This document shows positions 1-6,724 of a DNA stretch of 12,634 nt, piece by piece. A model generated the notes under the pieces. That model was not told where the DNA came from and searched no databases. It worked only from the letters and a program-made list of their open reading frames with translations. The DNA lies in assembly GCA_963624975.1 (NCBI GenBank), contig CAVFRF010000073.1:1-12634 (forward strand). Reading direction: 5' to 3'. Numbering within the stretch: position 1 is the first letter of the stretch; the number at the start of each line of letters is the position of its first letter. The DNA comes from CAVLCC01 sp963624975 (lineage in GTDB: Bacteria; Actinomycetota; Coriobacteriia; Coriobacteriales; CADBOM01). The translations under genes were made by a program, and so were the position numbers.

Positions 1-145
1 GGTAGAGCCTGCCCGGCTTGGGCGGCGCGTCTGCACTCGGAACGTCTCCGAACGAGAGGTTGCACCGCTGAGCCCCATCGCCAAAACGCGTTGCGATTCC
101 CAGACTCTCGAAGTCTACGGCCAACAGTTCGAGACTCAGCTTCAT
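1..145 (-). CDS. Start of an unidentified leftward gene (partial); possibly a PucR/CdaR-like regulator
   Basis: Reading leftward from an ATG at 145, the frame stays open for 48 codons to the window edge, so only the N-terminus is present. It begins MKLSLELLAVDFESL and reaches a GRLY near residue 48. An AGGGGTG ribosome binding site (150-156, complement) lies four bases upstream, which makes this start convincing despite the short length. The gene diverges from the MFS/URO-D operon, a common position for a dedicated regulator. The opening (leucine-rich start, then a polar stretch, then G-R-L-Y) is loosely reminiscent of PucR/CdaR-type regulators, but no domain can be confirmed from 48 residues. 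Seen: an open frame with a ribosome binding site. Inferred: a regulator of the divergent operon. A short metabolic gene is equally possible. Confidence 0.55.
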   Translation of the reverse strand, partial: MKLSLELLAVDFESLGIATRFGDGAQRCNLSFGDVPSADAPPKPGRLY

Positions 146-206
146 AACGCACCCCTGTAGCGTCCAAATCGGCTTCCCATGTCCGGCAATCATGCCGGCT
201 CGACAA

Positions 207-212
207 ATTTTA
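207..212 (-). promoter_or_regulatory. Candidate -10 element for the leftward gene
   Basis: On the minus strand, TAAAAT matches five of six bases of the sigma-A -10 consensus. It would place transcription start near 200 and give a leader of about 55 bases. No good -35 hexamer lies 16-18 bases upstream. The perfect inverted repeat at 228-242 is centred at about -35 of this promoter, so a bound regulator could block or replace -35 contacts. Confidence 0.3.
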
Positions 213-227
213 GCAATTTCAAAAGTC

Positions 228-242
228 TGTGCATCGTGCACA
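228..242. promoter_or_regulatory. Perfect inverted repeat, candidate operator
   Basis: TGTGCA-TCG-TGCACA is a perfect dyad with 6-base arms and a 3-base centre, located between two divergent genes. A further GTGCAC (itself palindromic) occurs at 261-266. The dyad centre is about 35 bases upstream of the predicted start of the leftward transcript and about 75 upstream of the predicted start of the rightward one. Dimeric regulators bind such sites, and which protein does so here is unknown. The partial gene to the left is the obvious candidate, by position only. Confidence 0.45.
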
Positions 243-274
243 TTTGCGCTTTTCAACGGAGTGCACCGATTTCG

Positions 275-303
275 TTGCCGCCGAGTTTGAACCGTTTCAA
301 AAT
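275..303 (+). promoter_or_regulatory. Candidate promoter of the MFS/URO-D operon
   Basis: TTGCCG at 275-280 and CAAAAT at 298-303 each match four of six consensus bases and are spaced exactly 17 bases apart. Start of transcription would be near 310, leaving a leader of about 90 bases before the MFS start. A second dyad, TTTGAA-CCGT-TTCAAA (286-301), fills the spacer and overlaps the -10, where a repressor could occlude polymerase. Matches are moderate and no experiment supports it. Confidence 0.35.
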
Positions 304-399
304 ACAGCTGTTCGATCGAGCAGGGCCCTGCGGCGATTTGACTTTCTACGAAACGATGCGCGGCGATAAGCCGGCGCACTACAACAAGGGGGTTTAGCG

Positions 400-1668
400 A
401 TGAGCGATAAAGCCAAGACGGTGACGAAGATCTCTATCGTGGGTCTGGTCGCGCTGTTCATGACGGTGTTTATCTACATGGCCGACTTGGCCTACTACCC
501 GGCATTCTATGGAACTATGATGGCGTTTCCCGATGCCGACATGGGAGTGCTCAACTTCATAATGACAGGCTCGCAGCTTTCGGCTGCCGTATCGGCGTTT
601 CTCGTGATTTCGCTGATGCGCAAGTTCTCCAAGAAGACGCTGCTTCTGGTGTGCACCGGCGCGTTCGCGGTGTTCGGCATCTGTACTCCGCTCGTCAACG
701 ACGTTATGTTCGTCGCCGCGATGCGCACGCTGTCGGGCTTCGCCTTCGGCGGCATCATGGGCGTTGCGGTTTCGCTCATCCAGCAGGTGTACCGCAACAA
801 CGCCAAGAAACGCGACCGGCTTGTGGGCTGGTACAACGGATTCATGTCGCTTTCCGGCACGATCAACAGCCTTGCCGGAGGTTTCCTGGCTGCAATCTCG
901 TGGAACTACGTGTTCAGCTTCTACTGGATCGCCGTTCCGATTTTCGTGCTGGTGCTGCTCTTCGTGCCCAAGACTCCCGTCGATGGAGCCGATGGCGATT
1001 CGTCCGACGAGATGGAGGCGCTGGCGGCTGCTGCAAGCCAGCCCGAGACCGGCGAAGGCGGATGGGAGGGAACTCTTCCCAAGGCGATCGGCGCTGCCGT
1101 TTCCTTCGGCGTGATCAGCCTGGTGTACATGGCCTGCGGCTCTGGCCAGCTGTCGGTTATCGTCCCCGAGCTGGGCATCGGCGGCGAGGAGGTTGCGGGA
1201 CTCATCGCCGCAGTGGCCTCTGTGGCCGGGTTCTTTGCCGGCATCGTGTTCGCCCCCGCGTTCGCCAAGCTCGGAAGGTTCATGCCCGTCGTGCTGTTTG
1301 CGATCATGGCCGTTGGAATCGGCTGCTACTGCATGGGCGCCAACGTCGTGCTCATCTACGTGGGCTTCTGCCTCGACGCGTTCTCGTATGCTGCCGGACT
1401 GTCCTACTACATGGTCTATGCGGCAGAAGTGGTGCCTCCCTCGAAGGCCTCCACGGCTATCACCATCGTCACGATCGGAATGACGCTAGGCGGATTCATC
1501 TCTCCCTATGCCGTGACCGCTCTGCAGACCGCGCTTGGCTCGGCCGAGATTATGCCGATCTATCCGGTCCTCGCTCTGTGCATCGTCGCCGCCACCGTCA
1601 TATCGCTGGTGCTGGCCATCAGGTCCAAGAAGTCCGGCGAGCAGATCGTCTCTGCCGCAGAGATGTAG
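400..1668 (+). CDS. MFS transporter, first gene of the URO-D operon
   Basis: This is a 422-residue carrier of the major facilitator superfamily, which moves small molecules across the inner membrane by alternating access driven by ion gradients. About twelve hydrophobic spans are visible: six between roughly residues 11 and 190, and six between roughly 228 and 408. A hydrophilic, acidic loop (about 192-227) separates the halves, as expected between helices 6 and 7. Length is normal for the family. The loop between helices 2 and 3 has the basic RKFSKK stretch in place of the classical GxxxDRxGRR. AAGGGGG at 386-392, seven bases before the ATG, fixes the start. It is followed after 18 bases by the first URO-D gene, so it probably imports the substrate or exports the product of those enzymes. 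The substrate cannot be read from sequence. Confidence 0.9.
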   Translation: MSDKAKTVTKISIVGLVALFMTVFIYMADLAYYPAFYGTMMAFPDADMGVLNFIMTGSQLSAAVSAFLVISLMRKFSKKTLLLVCTGAFAVFGICTPLVNDVMFVAAMRTLSGFAFGGIMGVAVSLIQQVYRNNAKKRDRLVGWYNGFMSLSGTINSLAGGFLAAISWNYVFSFYWIAVPIFVLVLLFVPKTPVDGADGDSSDEMEALAAAASQPETGEGGWEGTLPKAIGAAVSFGVISLVYMACGSGQLSVIVPELGIGGEEVAGLIAAVASVAGFFAGIVFAPAFAKLGRFMPVVLFAIMAVGIGCYCMGANVVLIYVGFCLDAFSYAAGLSYYMVYAAEVVPPSKASTAITIVTIGMTLGGFISPYAVTALQTALGSAEIMPIYPVLALCIVAATVISLVLAIRSKKSGEQIVSAAEM

Positions 1669-1686
1669 GGGAGAGGTGACGAGACG

Positions 1687-2808
1687 ATGGACACGATGAC
1701 GCATGTCGAGCGTTTCGAGAACGCGGTGGCCTGCAAACCAGTGGATCGCACGTGCTATGTGAACTTCGATGGCGGGCTGATCGGAAAATACGCCAACCCG
1801 GAGTTCAGACCGGGCGACCTCTATACCCGCCCGAGCTGGGCGATCGAGCAGATAATCGCGGGAGCCAAGAAGATGGGCGGCGATACCGTTCCGCCGTACC
1901 TGTACGGACCCATGATGGCGCTCGACCCCACGGGCAGCTACTACAAGACTCCGGGACGCGAGCTTCCGCCCGACGATATCTGCCAGGCATTCGAGACCAA
2001 CCCGCTCAAGGACGAGCATCTCGACTACATCCTCGAAAACGGAGTGCAGGCATGGGAGGACGAGTTCGTGGTTCCCAACTACCCCGAATGGACCTACGAG
2101 GAGTTCGACAAGGGTTTGGCGATCTCTGCCGAATACGGGGAGAAATGGAGGGAAGCCACCGCGGACGACCCATGGTACGACCTGCCCATCCCCGGATGGG
2201 GCGGCGCCATGATCTACGGCATGGCCAGAGGCGTCGTGGAAACGCTGATCGACATGTACGAGCAGCCGGAGAAGGTTGCCAAGGTCGTGCGCATGTTCGA
2301 CGAATGGGAGATGGCGCAAAACGAGGCGATGGCCGCGGAGTGGGGCGGCATGCAGGCCGTGTGCGTGAGCGCGGGGCGCTTCGACAACAAGCAAGCCGGC
2401 CCCGACTCCTTCGACGAGACGATGTGGCCTTCCTACAAGTTCGCGATCGACTACGCCAACGAGCACGACCTCAAACTCTTCGTGCATGCCGACGGCGCCT
2501 GGGAACACACCATCAAGAGGCATCTGCACGAGTTCCCGGCAGGACGTACGATCTTCCAGCTCGACGGCTTCACCGACGTGCCCGCCGTGGCCGACCTGTT
2601 CGTGAAGCACCAGATCTGCTTCTTCGGCGACGTGCACCCCGCAACGCTCGCGTTCGGCAAGCCCGAAGAGGTGTACGACCGCGTGATCTATCTGCGCAAG
2701 ACGTTCGGCGACGGCCTGATCCTGTCGAGCGGATGCGGCGCTCCGTGGAACATGAAGATGGAGAACATCGACGCGTTCGTGGAAGCCGCGCGAACGCCCA
2801 ACTTCTAG
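1687..2808 (+). CDS. URO-D superfamily protein, MtaA/CmuA-like (paralogue 1)
   Basis: This is a cytosolic TIM-barrel protein of 373 residues in the uroporphyrinogen decarboxylase superfamily. The opening MTHVERFENAVACKPVDRT matches the usual family start (T-x-x-E-R plus a D-R a few residues on). The HemE N-terminal RQAGR signature is absent, so haem synthesis is not its role. Relatives of this type (MtaA, MtbA, CmuA) transfer methyl groups between corrinoid proteins and thiols, using zinc held by His-x-Cys and a distant Cys. Here the first half of that site reads H267-A-D269-G: the Cys is Asp. The distal Cys is kept (C350 in SSGCG). Activity may therefore differ from a thiol methyltransferase. 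GAGGTGA at 1673-1679 is seven bases before the chosen ATG. An ATG at 1699 is a weaker alternative. It is co-transcribed with the MFS gene and paralogue 2. Confidence 0.85.
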   Translation: MDTMTHVERFENAVACKPVDRTCYVNFDGGLIGKYANPEFRPGDLYTRPSWAIEQIIAGAKKMGGDTVPPYLYGPMMALDPTGSYYKTPGRELPPDDICQAFETNPLKDEHLDYILENGVQAWEDEFVVPNYPEWTYEEFDKGLAISAEYGEKWREATADDPWYDLPIPGWGGAMIYGMARGVVETLIDMYEQPEKVAKVVRMFDEWEMAQNEAMAAEWGGMQAVCVSAGRFDNKQAGPDSFDETMWPSYKFAIDYANEHDLKLFVHADGAWEHTIKRHLHEFPAGRTIFQLDGFTDVPAVADLFVKHQICFFGDVHPATLAFGKPEEVYDRVIYLRKTFGDGLILSSGCGAPWNMKMENIDAFVEAARTPNF

Positions 2809-2824
2809 AAGGGGAGATGTAACG

Positions 2825-3859
2825 ATGCCAATGACTCCAAGAGAGCGCTATATGAGGGCGCTTCGCGGCGAGGTGCCCGATGTTGTGCCCGACTACAACA
2901 CCGACACCTGCTTCATCGATCCGATGATCATGAACTCCGCTATGGGCCAGATGTTCGGCGCGATAGAGGAGAACGGCGGCGAGCTTCCCGAGGGCTGGAA
3001 GGCAGTCGACTGCTTCGGCATCACATGGCTGCCCGACGACATGGCCCCGATGGTCGACGTTGCGCATCCGGCCGTGCCGGACTTCGAGCAGTGGCGAGAG
3101 CAGCTGCAGATCCCCGACTACCAGAACTTCGACTGGAAAGCGGCGATCCCGATAGACAGCATGTTTCTGGAAGACGACAAGGCATCGCAGATCTTCATGC
3201 TCGGGCCTCTCATGACGTTCGTCAACGCGCTGGGATACGAGGAGGCGTTCTGCGCCCTCGTTGAAGATCCCGACGAGTCGCGTGCGATGCTGGGCACCAT
3301 AACCGACTTTCTCGAGGCGGTGCTGGTGAACACCTGCAAGAACATGCGCGTCGACTGCTTCGTGCTGCACAACGACATGGCCAACCCCAAGGGGATGATG
3401 ATCGATCCCGAAATCTACCGCGACATCGTCAAGCCCTTCGATGCGCAGCTCTACAGCGCGGTGGCTCGGGTGAGTCCCGACACCGTGCTCGAGTACCACT
3501 GCTGCGGCAGATGCGAGGACGTGATCGACGACATCGTGGACCTGGGATGCACGGCGTGGCAGCCGGCTCAGCCGATGAACGACCTAGCTGGCATCGCGGC
3601 CAGGTTCGGCAACCGCCTGGTGTTTGACGGCGCGTGGGACAACGTGAAGTATTTCACCACCCCAGACGTGAACGAGGAGCTGATCCGACAGTCCATCCGC
3701 GACCTGATCGACGAGCAGACTGCCGGCGGCAGGCCGTTCGTGTTCTGGGATGGCGGACCGTACGGACCGGACGAGCGTCTGAACGAGATTTGCGGATGGG
3801 CCGCAGACGAGGTTAAGAAGTACGGCGCGACCGCGTATTCGAAGCAAGGCTTGGCGTAG
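2825..3859 (+). CDS. URO-D superfamily protein, MtaA/CmuA-like (paralogue 2)
   Basis: This is a second URO-D superfamily protein (344 residues), clearly diverged from its neighbour. The N-terminus (MTPRERYMRALRGEVPDVVPD) is the family's typical opening. The His-x-Cys half of the metal site is present as H225-C226-C227-G-R-C230. The distal part reads FWDGGPYGP around residues 307-315, with no Cys where the third ligand is expected. The nearest Cys is C323. This mirrors paralogue 1, which keeps the distal Cys but lacks the first. An A/G-rich ribosome binding site (AAGGGGAGA, 2809-2817) fills the 16-base gap after paralogue 1, so the two are translated from one message. An ATG at 2831 is an alternative start. 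Expected role is methyl transfer or a related reaction on the compound handled by the MFS carrier. The substrate is unknown. Confidence 0.85.
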   Translation: MPMTPRERYMRALRGEVPDVVPDYNTDTCFIDPMIMNSAMGQMFGAIEENGGELPEGWKAVDCFGITWLPDDMAPMVDVAHPAVPDFEQWREQLQIPDYQNFDWKAAIPIDSMFLEDDKASQIFMLGPLMTFVNALGYEEAFCALVEDPDESRAMLGTITDFLEAVLVNTCKNMRVDCFVLHNDMANPKGMMIDPEIYRDIVKPFDAQLYSAVARVSPDTVLEYHCCGRCEDVIDDIVDLGCTAWQPAQPMNDLAGIAARFGNRLVFDGAWDNVKYFTTPDVNEELIRQSIRDLIDEQTAGGRPFVFWDGGPYGPDERLNEICGWAADEVKKYGATAYSKQGLA

Positions 3860-3907
3860 CGGCGAGCAATCTCCGGGTTGTCCGATCGTGTTGAGCCGCA
3901 AGCAGAT

Positions 3908-3952
3908 AGATGCCCCGTCCGGCAGCAAGCCGGGCGGGGCATCTTTGCGTTT
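3908..3952 (+). terminator. Strong intrinsic terminator of the MFS/URO-D operon
   Basis: A stem with arms GATGCCCCGTCCGGC (3909-3923) and GCCGGGCGGGGCATC (3929-3943) pairs over 15 positions, including one G-T pair. The outer A-T pair 3908/3944 extends it. The loop is AGCAA, and TTTGCGTTT follows. It ends the operon 48 bases after the last stop codon. It also shows that the rhomboid frame cannot really begin at the upstream ATG at 3878, which would put the terminator inside coding sequence. Confidence 0.9.
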
Positions 3953-3993
3953 CTGCCGCGAACGTGCCTGTTGGGCTTGCCTCGCCCGGCAGA

Positions 3994-4002
3994 TGGTATC
4001 CT
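3994..4002 (+). promoter_or_regulatory. Extended -10 promoter of the rhomboid gene
   Basis: TGGTATCCT fits the extended -10 form TGn plus a TATnnT hexamer. The -35 is poor (TTGGGC at 3971 or TTGCCT at 3977, neither at ideal spacing), which extended -10 promoters tolerate. Transcription would start near 4009, about 37 bases before the TTG start at 4046. Confidence 0.4.
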
Positions 4003-4045
4003 TATACGTTGGCAGAGGCTCGCACGACCGCAAAGGAGCGCCCAG

Positions 4046-4912
4046 TTGCCCAACGACAATCAACCAGACAATCTCAACGTCCAGTGGACGTCCACCTCGA
4101 TGCCCGCGCAAGCGCCTGCGCGGGCAACCACCTTCACGGCCATGGATGAGCGCAGGTCGTCGCAGTCGCTAGACGACGACGCGATCAAGCGCATGATGAA
4201 GGGCTCGACCCCGAGCTTCCTCGACCGATACGGGTCGTGCATCGTCACGCTGGCGCTCATCGCCATCAACGTGGTGGTGTTCGTGGTCGAGGTCCTGATG
4301 TCGCATTCGCTCGACATCGACTCCTACACGCTCTTCGACATGGGCGCGATGTTCGCCCCCGCAGTGCAGTCGGCGGCGGATCTCTACAGGTTCGTAGCGC
4401 CGATGTTTTTGCACGTGGACCTCATGCACCTGCTGTTCAACATGGCCGCGCTGTACAGCGTTGGCATCATGCTCGAGGGATTCCTGGGCCGCTGGAACTA
4501 CCTGCTGCTGTACTTCATCGGCGGCATCACCGGCAACGTGGTGTCCTATGTGGCCGACATGCTCACAGGCAGCATGGTGGTGAGCGCCGGCGCGTCTACC
4601 AGCATCTTCGGCCTGTTCGTGGCCGCCGCCATGCTGGGCGTGCTGTCCAACGGCCCTCGCGGGCAGCGTGCCGCCCTGCTGCAGTACAGCAAGGGCTTCC
4701 TCGGGGTGATAGTGATCAACATCGTGTACACGCTGGCCATGCCCAGCATCTCGATCAGCGGACACCTTGGCGGAGCCATCGGCGGCCTCATCGCGATGTT
4801 CATAATCCCCAGCCGCAACCTCCGCGTGCCCAACGTTGTGCGCATCGTGGTGGCGGTGGCGTGGGCCGCGGCGGTAGGGTACGCGCTCGTGTCGATGGGC
4901 GTGCTGCCATAG
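4046..4912 (+). CDS. Rhomboid-family intramembrane serine protease
   Basis: Rhomboids cleave membrane-spanning substrates inside the bilayer with a Ser-His dyad. All signature residues are visible in this 288-residue protein: H123-x4-H128-x3-N132 in the second core helix, catalytic Ser184 in GASTSIFG, and catalytic His240 in SGHLGG. The oxyanion-side residue after Ser is Thr instead of the commoner Gly. Residues 1-65 are hydrophilic and cytosolic, followed by about six or seven membrane spans. The start chosen is TTG at 4046, preceded by AAAGGAG (4032-4038) at seven bases. The longer frame from 3878 is rejected because it crosses a terminator and the promoter, and its first 56 residues look non-coding. 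The next gene lies 94 bases downstream on the same strand. Its physiological substrate cannot be told from sequence. Confidence 0.92.
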   Translation: MPNDNQPDNLNVQWTSTSMPAQAPARATTFTAMDERRSSQSLDDDAIKRMMKGSTPSFLDRYGSCIVTLALIAINVVVFVVEVLMSHSLDIDSYTLFDMGAMFAPAVQSAADLYRFVAPMFLHVDLMHLLFNMAALYSVGIMLEGFLGRWNYLLLYFIGGITGNVVSYVADMLTGSMVVSAGASTSIFGLFVAAAMLGVLSNGPRGQRAALLQYSKGFLGVIVINIVYTLAMPSISISGHLGGAIGGLIAMFIIPSRNLRVPNVVRIVVAVAWAAAVGYALVSMGVLP

Positions 4913-4928
4913 GCAGAAACGCATAGCC

Positions 4929-4944
4929 TGCGGAGCAATCCGCA
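4929..4944 (+). other. Small hairpin between rhomboid and membrane-protein genes
   Basis: TGCGGA-GCAA-TCCGCA forms a perfect six-pair stem with a four-base loop, extendable by two G-C pairs across a C-A mismatch. No T-run follows, so it is unlikely to terminate. It may stabilise the upstream message or be incidental. Confidence 0.3.
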
Positions 4945-5006
4945 AGCGCGGACAAGCAGAACAAGCTGGAAAACGCAAACGACGTTGTAGAGAGCAAGGA
5001 GAATTC

Positions 5007-6560
5007 TTGAAAGAGGCAAACGAAACGCCCGCCGCAGCAGGCGAGGACGAGCGCGACCGCGCAGCCGAGGGCGATCAGCTAGTGCCGGCGAGCGCACCTG
5101 TGGACAAGAGCCTGTCGCCGCGCCGCAAGAAGATGCTGACGCTGTCGATCGCAATCGTGGCGCTGGGAGTGCTCACGGCGGTGCTCTCGACCATATTCGT
5201 GCCGGATTTGTCGGAGACCAGGATCGAGAACATCGAGAATCTCCGGGGCGCCGTCGCCATCGTAAGGTTCCTGAGCATCTTCTTTGCGATCATCGGATTG
5301 TTCGGCATCAGGGGAGCGCGCAACCCGCGCAAGCTGGTGGCGTTCATGGTGATGTCGGCCATCGGGGTGACGCTGGGCTCCCTCACCATCCTGGGCCTCG
5401 TTGCCGACCAGGTGTTCCTGTTTTCCGTGACGCCCGTGGCCGCCGTGATGGTGATCGCCTCTGCGATGTGCCTGCGGCTGGCGTTCGAGGTCCGCAAGAC
5501 GGGCGACGGGATAGACAGAAGCCAGCTCGGCCCCGACGGCATCGAGTTTCCCAACGGGTTCAACCCGAACAAGCTCGGCTTCATGCGCGTGATGCAGATA
5601 GTGTTCGCGTTCAACGTGCTGATGTCTGTCGTGGCGCTCACCACATATGTGAAGGGCAGCTACGAGATCACGTTCAGCTTCCTGCTGGACCTGGTCAACC
5701 TAATGTTCGACGGCGTGCTGTTCTGGATGCTGTTCAGGCGCTACAACGTTACGCGCAAGTTCGCGGTGTTCGTGGCCCTCTTCAACATCTTGGTGGGCAC
5801 CGGCTACAACGTATTCACGGGCGAGTTCGCGATAACGTCGCAGCTCTGGCTGTGCCTGGGCGACATCGTGATGCTGCTGTACTTCCTCACCTCGCAGCGC
5901 GCCAAGGCCGTGCTCACGCGCCCGTTCTCGTCTCCCAAGGTCGCCGACATGCTGGGCGAGGGCGACAACAGCTTCTACGATTGGCGCAAGTGGTCGTTCT
6001 GGCGCAGCGTGGTCATCTACTTCTGCATCTTCTGCGTGGTGGGGCACTGGGCCGAGGCCGGCTACTGCCTCTTCATCAAATATGGAATCCTGCCGGGCGT
6101 GTACGACCCCACGTCGCAGATCTGGAGCGACTGGCTCTACCCGTTCCCGGTGTACGGCTGCGGCATGGTGGCGTGCATCATCCTGCTGTTCCCGATCAAG
6201 AACGTGCTGCAGCGCAAGGTCAAGAACACCGTTGTGGCGGTGGTGCTGAGCTTCACGATCAACGCGGCGGTGTGCACGAGCATCGAGCTGGTGATGGGCC
6301 TGATCCAGAACCAGCCTGTCAACGGCGTGTACCCGCTGTGGGACTACAGCAACATGTTTTGCAACTTCATGGGCCAGATCTGCCTGCAGAACGCGCTGGC
6401 CTTCGGCGCCATCTCCACGTTCATGGTGTGGGCGGTGTACCCGCTTTTGGAGAAGTTCATGGTCAAGCTTCCCAACAACGTGGCCAACACGCTGTTCATC
6501 ATGGTGGTGATCTTCTACGCGATACTCACCAGTCTGTACCTGGTGAACGTGGCGATGTAG
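5007..6560 (+). CDS. Multi-pass membrane protein with C-terminal CmpB-type 'putative ABC transporter permease' domain
   Basis: The product is 517 residues. Residues 1-46 are charged and cytosolic, and the rest holds ten or more hydrophobic spans. The second half (about 325-517) carries features of the family annotated as putative ABC transporter permease (PF06541, ABC_trans_CmpB): the YDPTSQIWSDWLYPFPVYG segment, a conserved acidic helix ELVMGL, and the WDYSNMFCNFMGQICLQNA segment. The N-terminal half is a separate membrane region I do not recognise. Despite the family name, no ATPase gene is adjacent and transport is unproven. TTG at 5007 is preceded by AAGGAG (4996-5001) five bases away, making it the second TTG start in a row. 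It probably shares a transcript with the rhomboid gene, since no terminator separates them. It ends about 90 bases before the shared terminator. Confidence 0.8.
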   Translation: MKEANETPAAAGEDERDRAAEGDQLVPASAPVDKSLSPRRKKMLTLSIAIVALGVLTAVLSTIFVPDLSETRIENIENLRGAVAIVRFLSIFFAIIGLFGIRGARNPRKLVAFMVMSAIGVTLGSLTILGLVADQVFLFSVTPVAAVMVIASAMCLRLAFEVRKTGDGIDRSQLGPDGIEFPNGFNPNKLGFMRVMQIVFAFNVLMSVVALTTYVKGSYEITFSFLLDLVNLMFDGVLFWMLFRRYNVTRKFAVFVALFNILVGTGYNVFTGEFAITSQLWLCLGDIVMLLYFLTSQRAKAVLTRPFSSPKVADMLGEGDNSFYDWRKWSFWRSVVIYFCIFCVVGHWAEAGYCLFIKYGILPGVYDPTSQIWSDWLYPFPVYGCGMVACIILLFPIKNVLQRKVKNTVVAVVLSFTINAAVCTSIELVMGLIQNQPVNGVYPLWDYSNMFCNFMGQICLQNALAFGAISTFMVWAVYPLLEKFMVKLPNNVANTLFIMVVIFYAILTSLYLVNVAM

Positions 6561-6651
6561 GGGCGGTGGCGCGCAGCGCCGTCGAAGGCGCAGCTGGCGC
6601 GGGGGCGCAGGTCGGTGCCCGCTGCCGAGCGCGCGTTGCATATGGAAACGA

Positions 6652-6690
6652 AAAACGGCGGCTTTCGCGTGGTGCGGAAGCCGCCGTTTT
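6652..6690. terminator. Bidirectional terminator between convergent genes
   Basis: Perfect 13-base arms AAAACGGCGGCTT (6652-6664) and AAGCCGCCGTTTT (6678-6690) pair. Inner C-G and G-T pairs extend the stem to about 18 with a three-base loop. A's on one side and T's on the other give a U-tract in both directions. It therefore ends both the rightward membrane-protein transcript and the leftward amidohydrolase transcript (35 bases past its stop). Confidence 0.92.
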
Positions 6691-6724
6691 GGTGTGCGTG
6701 TGCGTGCGTGCCTGCGGGTTCAGG

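Noticed and set aside
179..397. Open frame of 72 codons ahead of the MFS gene
   Set aside because: It has no ribosome binding site, codon use is unlike its neighbours (A/T-rich third positions), and it covers the dyads and promoter match. It is best read as untranslated leader.
1687..3859. HemE (uroporphyrinogen decarboxylase of haem synthesis) for the URO-D proteins
   Set aside because: The N-terminal RQAGR signature and active-site Asp context of HemE are missing in both, and the operon context is a transporter, not haem genes.
3878..4045. N-terminal extension of the rhomboid gene from the upstream ATG
   Set aside because: It would encode the intrinsic terminator and promoter. TTG at 4046 has a proper ribosome binding site and the residues before it look non-coding.
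4929..4944. Terminator between the rhomboid and membrane-protein genes
   Set aside because: The stem is only six perfect pairs and no T-run follows.
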